Notes: generated by a model not told the origin, from the sequence alone. A stretch of DNA of 64,000 bases from Taenia hydatigena (GCA_036345935.2 JADWOT020000006.1:20972967-21036966), one strand, 5' to 3'; counted from the stretch's first letter, positions 25,629-37,244 are shown. Program-made: numbers and translations.

Positions 25629-26650
25629 AATGGTGATGAGGAGAACTACGTGAAGCAAAGAGACTCAATGGTCTCGTGCTTAGTGGTCTACTCTGCTTTT
25701 GTACACAAAATTATTCATGCTCTCTGGTTTTTCTTTTGCTGGCTACCTCGCTGACATTATTCTTTTACGTGGAAATAATCGACTTTGAGTATTACCTAAT
25801 TGTCTTCTTTCTTGCCATGGGACTTTGGTTGGGTTGAATGAAAGGTGGGATTATAAACAGGATTTTTGGAGGAAAGAAAGGTGGGGCGTTTTTTCCTAAG
25901 ACTGTGGTTTCGTCGCCACTACTGTACGCCTACAACGAGAACCTACCTCGTATCAAACGCCTCGTGACACCTTTAGATGGGAATCGGCTGTCACAAATGA
26001 GGCAGACTAATCAGAACAAATGTCTTTTCTAGATTTGATGGGGTACTTGAAGGAAAAGAGACTCACAAAGTAGGACCTGTTTGTAGGTTATGCCATTCCG
26101 CCTCATCTCACCCCACATCTCAGTTTGAACACGCCTTGAGTGAGTATTCCGTAGTCCTCTTTCCACCACCAACAAGTAAACAGGTCATGTCCTCACGCCT
26201 TTAGCGAAGTTGGGCGGGGACAGGTGATGTTTGCTCATTAATTCCTCAAATGTGGAAATTAGAAGCAACAGAGAACCGCCTTTTTCAAACAAAAATTCGC
26301 CACAAATTTTTATCATCCTCATTTCGCCACTAATGATTTCTCCAAAAGTTTTGAAATCTTGCATGTCCTCCATTCGAATTAGTAGTTTTGTGCCACCACT
26401 CCCAACCACACAACCTCAATCGCAGGAGGTCACGTTAGTGATAGCTCGCTCAGTAGAAGCTTGACCACAATTTCCGGTCCAACCGGAACAAAAGCCTGTT
26501 GAGGTGTGGGATAGACAGAGAGATAAGATGGTCCAATTGGTAGTTATTACTTCAATTTCCCGGCCATACTTAAATGTTTGTTAAGAATTAAAACAAATTG
26601 ACTGAGTGCGAGAAAAAATTGTGGAATTTTGGTTGGAAAGACATAACGCT
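25629..26650. other. 3' flank of DCAF1
   Basis: No coding segment was recognised. There is no AATAAA within the first several hundred bases after the stop. The first canonical one I noticed is about 1.1 kb downstream, inside the following LTR remnant. Confidence 0.5.
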
Positions 26651-26757
26651 TGGGCAGGAATGATTGGAGCTGTTGGCGTGGCCCAGAGGCCAGCTCACCC
26701 ACTCAGTGAAGGCGCAATGGCCAACCCTGGTGGCCCTTGACCGAAACCGAGAGTTGT
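26651..26757 (-). mobile_element. Decayed TRIM LTR fragment
   Basis: Matches the middle and end of the solo LTR at 10118-10307: the GCTGTTGGCGTGGCCCAGAG and GACCGAAACCGAGAG segments align with GATGCTGGCATGGACCAAAG and GACCGAAA-type words of other copies. Both ends are lost. Confidence 0.6.
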
Positions 26758-26999
26758 ACGCAAATTAGAATAAATACATAATAAGACAATTCTCACATTT
26801 AAAACAGTGTTTGAATTTTTAAGTGCAACTTCGCTCCCTAGTAAAGCAATTTGTTGTACAACTATTCTCACCATTGATTGGCTGCACGGTAGAAGACGCA
26901 TCGCAAAAATTCCATCATGCGCGGCTGTGGTGAAATGGGATGCTTTTTATCAAGTTTGAGACTTAAAGGAAGCAAGTCTTTTAAAAGAATTCATGTCGG

Positions 27000-27985
27000 G
27001 CTCATTTAGCAACATCGAAATTGATAATATATGCTTAGGTGTAATGGCATACTGTGTCCTGATTGTGAACTTGAGCATAACTGAAAGTCATATTGAAAAA
27101 ATTGAAGAAATTGAGCACACCTATAAGTGGGAATAATCGAGTATAATTAGCATGAATGAAATAGAGCATGCATAATTGTAGTTCGTCCAGACTTCTTTGA
27201 AGCCAAATAAAGACGTAATAGTCGGACAGCCAATGAACATGCATGTGCCTACATGTGTGAAGCATGTTCGAATGTGTTGCGTTTCATTAAAATTGATAAA
27301 ATATGCATGTCTGCGCGGAGAAAAATGTAAGAAAATGCGTGTTTTTGTTAAACTGGGTATAATAACGTTCGTGTATAGGTGAGGATGGGTAAATGAGATT
27401 TAAGATGATGAAATTGAGCACACACACACACACACACTCGTGTCATTGAAATCGGCGACACACATAACCATGCGGGTGTGAATGGGCGGATGCAATTCGC
27501 ACTACCAAAATTAAGCATGCATATCAATAATTATGTAAGTATTACTGTGTTGGTGAGATTTCTATTTGTAAAATTGAACTCACCCATTCATGCATACGAG
27601 TGAGTAAATGCAAATTGTAATAATGCAGGTTGAGCATGTACCCACATCCATGTGGATGGGGATATGTGGGTGTAAGGTGTAATGTAAAAAGTGAGCATTT
27701 ATGTGTTTCAATGTGGGCATAAAAGTGCAATTTATTTTGCAATTAAATCTGATCGGATAGGCGTACCTCTCTGGGTTAAAATATGGAAGTGTAAATTTGC
27801 TAGTGTAATTAATTATGTGTATGCACAGGCAATCACGCACTCATAGATACATAGATAAGAAATATGATCGACTGCAATTAATCCACAAATGTACAACAAT
27901 TTTCCCTTTTTATGAGTTGTAAGCAATCATTAAAAATTTGATAATGTAGAATATATAAACTTAGTCAAAATCACAAAGGAAGCAT
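27000..27985 (-). repeat. Degenerate ~50-60 bp satellite, left orientation
   Basis: A recurring set of words (GTGTGAATG, AAATTGAGCA, GCATGCAT, GTAAATGAG) spaced roughly 50-60 bp apart with heavy divergence. The orientation is the reverse complement of the blocks right of 30.86 kb. It includes a (CA)n tract at 27419-27437. Copies are too diverged to define exact monomers by eye. Confidence 0.5.
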
Positions 27986-27988
27986 TTA

Positions 27989-28860
27989 TGTAAAACCTTG
28001 TTTGTTCCGACTGTCAGTGTCGGATTTGGTCACTTAGGTGCAAGCAGCCCCATTCCCTCCGTTTAATGAATACATATTCTGCACTAGCGTTATGCCTTCC
28101 TTTGCCTTTAAGGAAGTCTCGGGACTCTACAGTGGTGGCAGTGGAAAGCGAACCCAAATTTATAGAATTCCTATCCCCATCTATACCGCCTTTGACTCAT
28201 TGCAGCCGTGTGGAAGATGCACATCCGATACGGATGGGAGGATCTCCGACATCCCATAACAGAAGGACTCAGTTCGATGTCTGTCTACGGCATCCACCTT
28301 ATCTCCGTGTTCTACAATGAAACGCTATTAGCAACTGAAGCACCACTAGCCGTGAACCCCCTCAAAACACTTCGTTGTGGAGATTTCTCTAGTATACCTG
28401 CGTAAAGACACCGTTGTTTAACGTCTCTCTACAGACACGCTAATGCTTGACAGAACCGCTCGCCCTAAATTTAGTTTCCAAACCGGACGAAGCTCAAGTT
28501 CATCAGAACTGTTAAGAGAGATAATTGGCGTCAAGCGTCGCCTCCGTTGCGTTGAATGTCGGCGACTGGCATGGTTAACTCGTGAGTGTTTCCTCTAGCA
28601 TTGATTACGTTGTGATGGCTGACGCGGAAGGTTTACCGAGGGGCGCGTCGGGGACGACACTCGAAAGAAGAGAGGTCATGTAATGCTTGGTTTGTTCCGA
28701 CTGCTGGTTTCGATTTCGGTCACTTAGGTGGCCATGTTGCCCTAGCCGCGTTCGCTGACTCCAGGCCATGCCAGCAGCCCCATTCCCCTGTTTGCTGAAT
28801 ACATATTCTGCCTCTGTATTATGCCTTCTTTCACCTTCAAGGAAGACACGAGACGCTACA
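27989..28860 (+). mobile_element. TRIM copy A (plus strand)
   Basis: 5' LTR 27989-28131, shortened by an internal deletion of about 40 bp. The primer-binding-like GTGGTGGCAGTGGAAAGCG begins at 28132. The internal non-coding region follows. A polypurine tract GAAAGAAGAGAGG lies just before the 3' LTR at 28679-28860. No protein is encoded; the short frames inside are chance. I could not see a clean target-site duplication. The internal part and 3' flank are repeated in inverted orientation at 29962-30673. Confidence 0.85.
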
Positions 28861-28988
28861 ATATTTATAGGCATCCACATACACTCAACTTTTCTAACAT
28901 CAGATTCATTCATTCATTGAAGCCTATAGACACGCATGCTGCATTTTAATGATTCAGAATATATTTAGCCGTTTAATCCTGTGGAGTT
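28132..28988 (+). repeat. Left arm of large inverted repeat
   Basis: This arm matches 29962-30673 on the opposite strand. It covers the TRIM internal region, part of its 3' LTR and about 128 bp of non-TRIM flank (28861-28988, containing GGCATCCACATACACTCAAC). Identity looks very high by eye. The right arm lacks about 150 bp of LTR. Confidence 0.88.
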
Positions 28989-29961
28989 AGAAATAAATAA
29001 ATTTTTAAAAAATGAAAAAAAATTGGGAAAATAGAAAAGCTATTTTTGCATTATCGAAAATGAGCGCATAAATAAAACTGATTGTGTGTAATTGAGTAAA
29101 TGTGTGCTGCGTTGATGCAATTGAACATACGCACATCCAACAGGTGTTTTGTAAGATCAAAGTGAGAGCATCCATATAACCGCATGTGTTATTCTGGAAG
29201 TGCATGATTTTTCGTCGACACCAAGGGTCACATAATTATGCATAAGTGTAAATGGCTTTAAAAAGTATAATTAAACTATACCATTGCACGTGTTAATGAA
29301 TAAGTGGAATTTCATTGTTAGAATATACACCTACATATCAAAGCATAAAACTGAATGCGCGTCATTTCATCCAAATTTTACATATATGCCGATGAATATT
29401 GTGCCTTCCTGAGACTTCTCGGAAGGCAAAGAAAGGCATAGTACTTGGACAGAATGCATATAATCAGCAACCAGGGAAGGATTGAGAACTGCTGGCAGAC
29501 AATATCGCTATCCAGGTCCGCAACCGAAAACGAAAGCCAAGCAAATAATGTATTCCAAACATATTTAAATATCCTAAAAAATAAGCCTTGCATTGGCATT
29601 TCTACGTACGTATGCCTGTGTAGGTGAATGCATCGAAGCGTTATGCACATAGGTGTGTACGAAAGAGTGCATGCAATGCCCGTTTTGTGGTGTGTTTATG
29701 GAAATGTGCATGCTCAGGTGTAAAATAAAAAGAGTGTATTTTAAAATAAGCTCATAAATAGATTCAAGTCAGCTGCCGAGTTTCTCGTTAGCCAATTTGA
29801 GTGTCTGCGTCTTTGAATGATGCAAATTTGTTCATGCATAGTAGAGCAGTTAAATCAAACATTTACAATGTGGGTGTAAATGAGTAAGCATATTGTGCGC
29901 TACCGAAATTGGGATTTATGTGGGCTCTTTAATGTTTTATTTCTGCAGATTTTGTATAAAA
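28989..29961 (-). repeat. Spacer of the inverted repeat: satellite and decayed LTR
   Basis: About 970 bp between the arms, made of left-orientation satellite words (GTGTAATTGAGTAAATGTGTG and similar) around one decayed LTR at 29400-29555. Confidence 0.5.
29400..29555 (-). mobile_element. Decayed TRIM LTR in inverted-repeat spacer
   Basis: Begins TGTGCCTTCCTGAGACTTCT, then GGAAGGCAAAGAAAGGCA, ACTGCTGGCAGAC and ACCGAAAACGAAAG, in the same order as the minus-strand LTR copies. It is clearly older than the flanking elements. Confidence 0.65.
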
Positions 29962-30673
29962 TAAACTCTACAGGACTAAATGGCTAAATATATTCTGAAT
30001 CATTAAAATGCAGCATGCGTGTCTATAGGCTTCAATGAATGAATGAATCTGATGTTAGAAAAGTTGAGTGTATGTGGATGCCTATAAATATTGTAGTTTA
30101 GCAGTCGGAACAAACCAAGCATTACATGACCTCTCTTCTTTCGAGTGTCGTCCCCGACGCGCCCCTCGGTAAACCTTCCGCGTCAGCCATCACAACGTAA
30201 TCAATGCTAGAGGAAACACTCACGAGTTAACCATGCCAGTCGCCGACATTCAACGCAACGGAGGCGACGCTTGACGCCAATTATCTCTCTTAACAGTTCT
30301 GATGAACTTGAGCTTCGTCCGGTTTGGAAACTAAATTTAGGGCGAGCGGTTCTGTCAAGCATCAGCGTGCCTGTAGAGAGACGTTAAACAACGGTGTCTT
30401 TACGCAGGTATACTAGAGAAATCTCCACAACGAAGTGTTTTGAGGGGGTTCACGGCTAGTGGTGCTTCAGTTGCTAATAGCGTTTAATTGTAGAACACGG
30501 AGATAAGGTGGATGCCGTAGACAGACATCGAACTGAGTCCTTCTGTTATGGGATGTCGGAGATCCTCCAATCCGTATCGGATGTACTTCTTCCACACGGC
30601 TGCAATGAGTCAAAGGCGGTATAGATGGGGATAGGAATTCTATAAATTTGGGTTCGCTTTCCACTGCCACCAA
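29962..30673 (-). repeat. Right arm of large inverted repeat
   Basis: Reverse complement of 28132-28988, including the non-TRIM flank (GAATGAATCTGATGTTAGAA against its complement). A deletion joins GACTGCT to a TACAATATTTATAGG context inside the 3' LTR. Confidence 0.88.
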
Positions 30674-30843
30674 TATAGCGTCCCGAGGCTCCCTTAAAGA
30701 AAAAAATGCGAAACACCAAGACAGAGTGCATATTCAATAGGTAGGGAGAATGGGGCTGATGGCATAGCCCGAGGGCCAGTCCACGCAACTAGGGCAAGAT
30801 AACCGAAACCGAAACCGACAGTCATAACAAACAAAGTATTACA
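30094..30843 (-). mobile_element. TRIM copy B (minus strand), 3' LTR truncated
   Basis: 5' LTR 30674-30843 (minus strand reads TGTAATACTTTG...). The primer-binding-like CCACTGCCACCAA is at 30661-30673. The internal region is nearly identical to copy A, the polypurine tract is conserved, and the 3' LTR is reduced to about 30 bp. Its 5' LTR differs markedly from that of copy A although the internal parts are almost the same. Confidence 0.85.
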
Positions 30844-30859
30844 CGATGCTTAAAAGGGG

Positions 30860-31740
30860 AGAGAAGTATGCATTCACACCTACATAGGTTCATTTGTACA
30901 TGTCCAATACCGATATCAAAATGCATTTCCTCACCCAGACCTTTGCACATGCACATATATATGCTCAATTATGCTGTCAAAGCAATAATCCCTTCATTCA
31001 TAACCACACAGTTGTATAAGCCAAATTTATGTGATACAAATTCCATTTGCAATATAACACATGTCTGCACATACAAACCACACATACATAAAAAATAAAT
31101 TTTGGCAATGCAAACTGTATGATCACGTTCACTTCTGCGAGTGTAGAGCTGACTTATAAAACAGAACTTTTTATTCATTTACACCACTTGATATGCACAA
31201 TTTTGATGACACAAAAGCCCTTAAAATCTTTCATCTCATAATTTATATGCGTGCTTAATTTCGATAAAAAACACATTTTTTTGTGCATACATACTTATGG
31301 GCGTTTATGAATTTTATAAATGCTTGCTTTTGATTAAAAATAAGCAAACTTACTTATTAGCGCACCAATCTTTACGCGGATGCTCAATTTTGTAGTGGTA
31401 ACGCATTCCATCGTTTACCGTTATAAAGGCATACATGTGATCTGCGTCGATGATACATATTTTGCATGCTCACACATTTATATATTTGTCATAAATCCAT
31501 TAAAAGAGTGTATTATCCCATTTAAGACTTCATTGCATATCTTTATTCTCTATAGCACGGCACCTTTACTCATTTAGACCAATACAATGCAATCAAATTG
31601 GCTCATTTCCTCTTACATGGTTGTACGCTAATATTCAACCGAATTTGAATAAAACCCATCAAATCTCCCATACCTGGGTATGAGTGGATTGGATAAAACA
31701 AACTGCCTTCACCCTTTTGCATCCACATCGGTATACTTGT
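30860..31740 (+). repeat. Degenerate satellite, right orientation
   Basis: Words such as CAAAATGCATT, ATGCTCAATT and CACATGCACATA recur. Three CAAA-starting anchors fall at 30917, 30978 and 31037, about 60 bp apart. The orientation is opposite to that at 27.0-30.0 kb. Confidence 0.5.
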
Positions 31741-31933
31741 GTGCTAGTGTAGCGTCCCGAGGCTCCTTTGAAGGCAAAAGAAGGCAGGATACCAGGGTGA
31801 AATATATACCTTCAACAGACAGAGGGAAATGAGCTGCCAGCATGGTCCGGAGGGCAACCTTCGCAGCTGGGGCAATATAGCCACCCAAGTGACCCCGACC
31901 GAAACGGGCAATCCAAACAAACAAAGATTTACA

Positions 31934-31950
31934 TTTCCCCTCTCTTCTTT
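31934..31950 (-). other. TRIM polypurine tract
   Basis: Minus strand AAAGAAGAGAGGGGAAA, immediately inside the 3' LTR. This is the expected start point for plus-strand DNA synthesis in an LTR retroelement. Confidence 0.75.
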
Positions 31951-32430
31951 CGAGCGTTGTTCCCGGCGCGTCCCTTTGTAGATCTCCGCGGCAGCCATCA
32001 AAACGTAAGCGGTGCGGCAAGAAACACTCACGGGCTAACCATGCCAGTCACCGACATCCAACGCGATTGAGGCGATGCTTGACACCAACATCAGTGACTC
32101 CTCTTAGCAGTGCATTGTACTTGGAGTTTCGTCCAGCTAGAGAACAAAGTTCAGAATAAGAGGTCCTGCCGACCATCGGTATGTCCGTAGGGAGGCGTTA
32201 GCGCACCGATCTCCTTAGGTGGTTCATGGCTAGTTTCGCTGCAGTTGTTAATAGCTTTCCTGTGGAACACGGAGGTGGAGTAGATGCCGAAGGCGGGTGT
32301 CGTTCTTAGCCCTTCTGCTATGGTATGTCAGAGATGATCCCATCCGTAGCACATGCACTTCCTTCACGCCGCTGCAATATGCCACAGGCGGTAGAAATCG
32401 GGATAAAAACCCTATAGAGTCAGGTCCGCT

Positions 32431-32445
32431 TTCCGCTGCCACCAA
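32431..32445 (-). other. TRIM primer-binding site
   Basis: Minus strand TTGGTGGCAGCGGAA directly after the 5' LTR. TGG at this position fits pairing with the CCA end of a tRNA. Which tRNA is not determined here. The site is preserved in copies A, B and the 62.4-kb remnant. Confidence 0.65.
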
Positions 32446-32639
32446 TGTAGCATCCCGAGGTTCCTTTGAAGGCAAAAGAGGGCAAAATACTAGAGTAGAA
32501 TACGTATATCCAACAGACAGAGGAAGATAAGCTGCTGGCATGGTCCGGAGACCAGCCTACGCAGCTAGGACAAAATGGTCACCCAAGTGACCCTGACCGA
32601 AATCGGCAATTAAAACAAAGTATTACACTAGCGTTTACC

Positions 32640-33470
32640 CCATGCAAACCACCAACTTATTCACACCCGTATAGGCATACCCTTGTACGCTGTCTCGATA
32701 ATGGAAGACATTCTCTCATTCACACGTATATGGGTGTTTTAAAGCTTAAACCCGATATAAATATGCTTACATTTGCTCATTTTATGCAATACCAAATGTT
32801 TTCACTCATCAAAACTTATTCGTACATCAACTTATTTTTACCTAAATTGGCAAACTGAACTCACTCACACCGCTGGAGGTAAATACATATGCTAACTTGT
32901 CTAAAAATATGCTATCAGCCATCCACTCCCCCTGATCACATGCGCACGCTCAACTTATTCCAAGCATACGTATCTTTATGCCTGCAGGTTTCAATGTATA
33001 TGTGGTCAATTTCATTTTTATGAGGTGTATTTGCTGAATCACACCCATTTCTGTAAGCATTTGTACTCAATATTGAGTTGCAATTTTAATGCATTTATTC
33101 CCACTTACGTAGTAGCGCGTTTGCATAGTTTTAAGCAAAACAAAGTCACCTAGTTGGATCTATGCGGCAGAGAATTTAGGTAACACAAAATACATGCACT
33201 CGCTCAAACCTATGTTTGTGCATGCATAATGTAGTTCAAAACTGGAAGGAATATTTACCCAACCTCACCATAGTAGAATTACTCAACTTTTCAAATGATA
33301 CAATAATGAGCCATACATTCAATTTTTCGAACCTGCAGAGGTATGGAAATGTTCAATTCAAATCATACAAATTCACACACCTATTCGCATCTTTACAATC
33401 ATATGTATGCACACAAAAACGTATAAAATGTAATATATCCGGTGTTTGAAGTAATAGATATCAGAGGTTT
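32640..33470 (+). repeat. Degenerate satellite, right orientation
   Basis: Continuation of the right-orientation repeat after the intact TRIM, with words such as CTCATTCACACGTATATGGG, ACATTTGCTCATTTTATGC and AATTCACACACCTATTCGC. Highly diverged. Confidence 0.45.
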
Positions 33471-33669
33471 ATTTCATCATCTCAACAGATCACAGTTACA
33501 TTATGATAGTCCATTCTAAGTTTTCAAGATCTGTAATTTGACAAATGCACTGCAATGCCGTACTTTTTAGTTAGGATAGCCGTTTGGCCCTGTGGAATAC
33601 CATAATGAATGTGCAGGAGGACTGCGAATGCAGATTTAGCACAGAAGGATTTTCGGTTAAAACAACCAG

Positions 33670-33786
33670 TCAGGCGCTCCGGATGCCGATCTTACGGAGC
33701 GTGAGCTGTTACTCCTTGACAGTCTGATTAAAGTTGCCTCGCAGTTCAAGGAGGTGCTAGGGATAAGGGTGTGGAGAGCCGAATAA
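33670..33786 (+). CDS. Orphan terminal-exon-like frame
   Basis: After an acceptor-like AACAACCAG the frame reads SGAPDADLTERELLLLDSL then IKVASQFKEVLGIRVWRAE and a stop at 33784-33786. The charged, helical composition looks like genuine protein and is unlike the surrounding repeats. I do not recognise the family and found no upstream exon. It may be the last exon of a gene split by repeats, a pseudogene remnant, or chance. Confidence 0.3.
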   Translation, partial: SGAPDADLTERELLLLDSLIKVASQFKEVLGIRVWRAE

Positions 33787-36700
33787 GAACGGGCGAGAAA
33801 TTCGGCATTCCAGTGAGAAGCTCTATTCTGCACTCCTCCGAAAGTCCAGGATTCAATAAGCAAGGCATTTTAGCAAAATGGGAGACTTTGCATTCCTGCC
33901 GATTTGGCAACACTTACCATGGTTGCATGCATTAATTCCTTTTAAGTTTTACCATACTTTTATGAAACATACTTTTGCATCCAACCATTAAGCATGTTCT
34001 TTTATGATACATAATCTAATCTTTTAATTTAATCATGGGTGATTACATACAATTATGTAAATCCAGAGATGTAGCCGCTGAGGTACAGATAAGTGAGATG
34101 TCAAAGTGAGGGAGGGTCAAAGCAAGGCTCATGTGCACTGATCGAAGTCTGCCTTGACGTAATATCAATTCTATACTACATTAGTTAGTGTACCAGCTAT
34201 TAATCTTTGTATAAGTGATAAATATGCATCGTCGCTAAACTAATATCAAAGGTGCTATCTTTTTGAGTTCGAAGAACTTGTCCACCAGCGCATGAAATTT
34301 TGCTCCATGTATCACTTATGCAATTATAGGCGACCACAGTAAATTCGCTTACTATGGGAAACCTTTTTTAGCATTCGATTCCACGAAATGATCATCACAA
34401 TAAATGGGCTTTTTAACGCCGACGATTCTTGCGACTGTGCATACCTTTTCAGGTCACATTTTAAAACCGAAAGGAAAGCTAATCTTGGCCACATTTGCTT
34501 TAAGCTGCTTATAGTGTCCAAAAAAGGTAAAATCGCCACTTAAAGAAACATCTCTAAGAAAAAGAATGCAAAGAATGCGGTAGAGATAATACCTCCTCCG
34601 TCTGTCTCCCGTTTTGCAGAAGGGACCTTCTCACCCTCCGCTTTGCACAGATAAGACCTTATTTTCACTAATTAACCAGTTCTGGCGCCTTCTTATAAGT
34701 TTCACCTTCTTGTACGCCCTTCTCTTAATTTCGGTGTATTTATCATATAAGTTGTAGCCACAATTATGGTTTGGACCTGAACCATTAAAAATTACGAGCC
34801 CTTAATTGCGTCTGCACTGAACTACACACACCAAGTACGCCTGCATTGGTGCGAGATGGGGAAGTGACGAAATGTCTCAGCACAGGACGGCCAGCCAGCC
34901 AGTCAGCGTGTAATTCGCAATGACCGATGCTTACAATCTATCTTATGAAAGTAGCAAAGAATAAGCTGGTGGTTTGAAGCCTGATTGCAGTTGACCCACT
35001 CTACTCCTTCGATGCAGGCATCAGCATGTGTTGTTGCTTCGAGCTTGTTAAGCCTCACTGAAGCATGTTCTTAACACATTGCCTCAAGTGGTTTCAATCA
35101 ACAAGCAAGCAAAACTTCCCATTAATCAAATTAGGTTCTTCCTAGTTGTGCTGGTTTAATCATAACCAAAATCACCTCGACTACACTTGGATTTTTACGG
35201 TCACAGCTTTGGTACAGATTATAACATTATGGTGGGGTGAGGGACAATTTGGAACTACATTAATCGTGGTAAGGCCAATTTTGTAATGTGAGGGTGATTC
35301 AAAAGCAGGGCAATGTGTTGGAGGATTCAAAGCAAGTACTGTACCGGTAGGTTAATGGGATCCGTGTTACATGATAAATGGAAATCATTACCTTTCGTGA
35401 GTGCTCCTAAGTAACAACTAATCATCGTAAGGGATTTCCCAAATATTAGGAAATGTCAATCAATAAATTTCTGGCATTGGTCATTTTTAGAGCCATTGAT
35501 AAGCTAGGATTTTCGAAAAAATCACTCATTGTTGACACGTATGCATAACAGTATAGGTTTCAGAAAAGCCATTATGGAAGTTTGATTCCTATTAAACAAT
35601 TTTCTCCAGCTTTTAGATTAAATGAACTGACTTGAACAGCCGGCTTTATTAACCAGACGCATCCAAGTAAAGTTTTACCATTGCTCAACACTGTCAAGCA
35701 TTTCGCGGAAATGTCGAATAAATTCCAACCTACTAATAATGTTCGAATCCTTTAAAGATAAACTCGATCAGCTTTTTAATTGCGCTGAAAATGTGTCATT
35801 ACTTCGAATTCCAAAACACAACAGAATGAATCCATCTCTTGATAGTCATGCTCGAGTCACAAATGGCAAGAGAGGCACATGGGGTTTTCATATGCATGAA
35901 AACCTTGTCGATATTCAGCTTAATAAGTTCCTGACTGATAATTCGGCCTAATTATACAAAAAATGTACAGAGGAGAATGGAAAAAAAGGAGCACATAAAG
36001 TCCATGAGAGTCGTTAACTCCTCCACTTTGCCTCTTCGGTTACCGCTAATATCCTTATCCTTCTTCGCATACTGCCATTTCAGGCATTCACTTTAAAGGA
36101 TGGAAGGACTTTTAACTCCTTAGCGACCTGGCTTTTCCCTAAATGCTTGGCCACCGTACTATGTGTTTAACACAAGGTTAATTTAACTTCACACCGAATT
36201 TGCAATGCCTGACTCCGGCAATCCTGTAATTTACTGCCAAATTTATAACGGACAATTCTCCCATTCAGCCTGGATCGTCCTGACACTACGAGAAGCAGGT
36301 AAGCAAAAACATGGGGAATTCGGACATTTTGATATGAGAGCAGAACTTACGATTACCATACTATCCTCCCTTATACTATTCTGCTAAAGGTAAACCCGAG
36401 GCTTATGCAGAAATAAATAAAATTTGATTTGACCAATTTTGATAAAGACTTTGATTTTGGACGGCAGTGAAATCGAGCTACAACAGAGTTAAAAATCACG
36501 CCTATCATATAACAGTGGGAGCGGCTTAGCAAAGCATCAAACAATTCGCATTCGATTGTCTTCGCTTTTCGGTAGCAGTGAATCTTATGAAACGGTAGTC
36601 GAAGGCGTTGTTAATGCCTTTCGCAAAATATTTTCCATAAGCTAAAACAAGGTCGCAAATTTTCCAAAATTTTTAGTCTTGTGGCTTAACGGAACTCCAA

Positions 36701-37157
36701 ATAGTTAACTGAATTTTTCTTTCCATTTCGCGAAAGTGAGACGGGACTGTGAAAAATTTTATGGATGCAAATATGATTAAAACCTTTATAACGTAAAATG
36801 CCTTGCTTTTTTGCTATTTTATGTAATTTGACAACTTACTAAAAGCACTTTCTACTTCTTCAAAGCTACAAGTCTTGGTAGTTTGGAAATTTTAGAGACT
36901 GGACGGAATCTCATAATGCGTCAACGCAGGCCTATTTCATTTGCCCTTCTCTAAGGTGAAATACGCAGCATTCGGTGTCCAAGGTAGTCAAAATAAACTT
37001 CTCACATCGCATTTTCGGCAGTGCACTTTTCATACGCTTTTGGCTTATCTTCAGTCCATGTTATGAGGTATCCTTAATGTTCTCATAGTTAACAAATCTA
37101 CTTTTAACATTCTCACTGCATAATCAGAAGAAATCATTTAAAAAATGCCAAACTACA

Positions 37158-37244
37158 TGTGCAATACGTTGTTTGTTTGAATATGTATATTCTACTACAG
37201 CATTCTGTCTTCTTTTGGTTTCGCGGGGGCCTTGGGACACTACA
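37158..37244 (+). mobile_element. Internally deleted TRIM LTR
   Basis: Starts TGTGCAATACGTTGTTTGTTTG and ends GGGACACTACA, with the inner words TATATTCTACTACAGCATTC and TGTCTTCTTTTGG in LTR order. About half of the LTR is missing from the middle. Plus orientation. Confidence 0.6.

Larger units (their letters stand above)
31748..32627 (-). mobile_element. Structurally intact TRIM (880 bp)
   Basis: Terminal direct repeats at 31748-31933 and 32446-32627 share TGTAGC(G/A)TCCCGAGG at one end and TACA at the other, with TG...CA termini. A 4-bp target duplication CTAG flanks it (31744-31747 and 32628-32631). On the minus strand the order is 5' LTR, a primer-binding-like TTGGTGGCAGCGGAA, about 510 bp of non-coding internal sequence, a polypurine tract AAAGAAGAGAGGGGAAA and the 3' LTR. 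The size and lack of coding capacity define a terminal-repeat retrotransposon in miniature. It would have to be mobilised by enzymes supplied by a full-length LTR element, and none is in this window. Confidence 0.92.

Noticed and set aside
28038..28405. Overlapping open frames inside TRIM copy A
   Set aside because: They occur in a non-coding element and are not preserved in other copies; chance frames.
31748..32627. Segment of a full LTR retrotransposon with gag/pol
   Set aside because: Only about 510 bp between the LTRs and no protease, reverse transcriptase or integrase motif in any frame; it is a miniature non-autonomous element.
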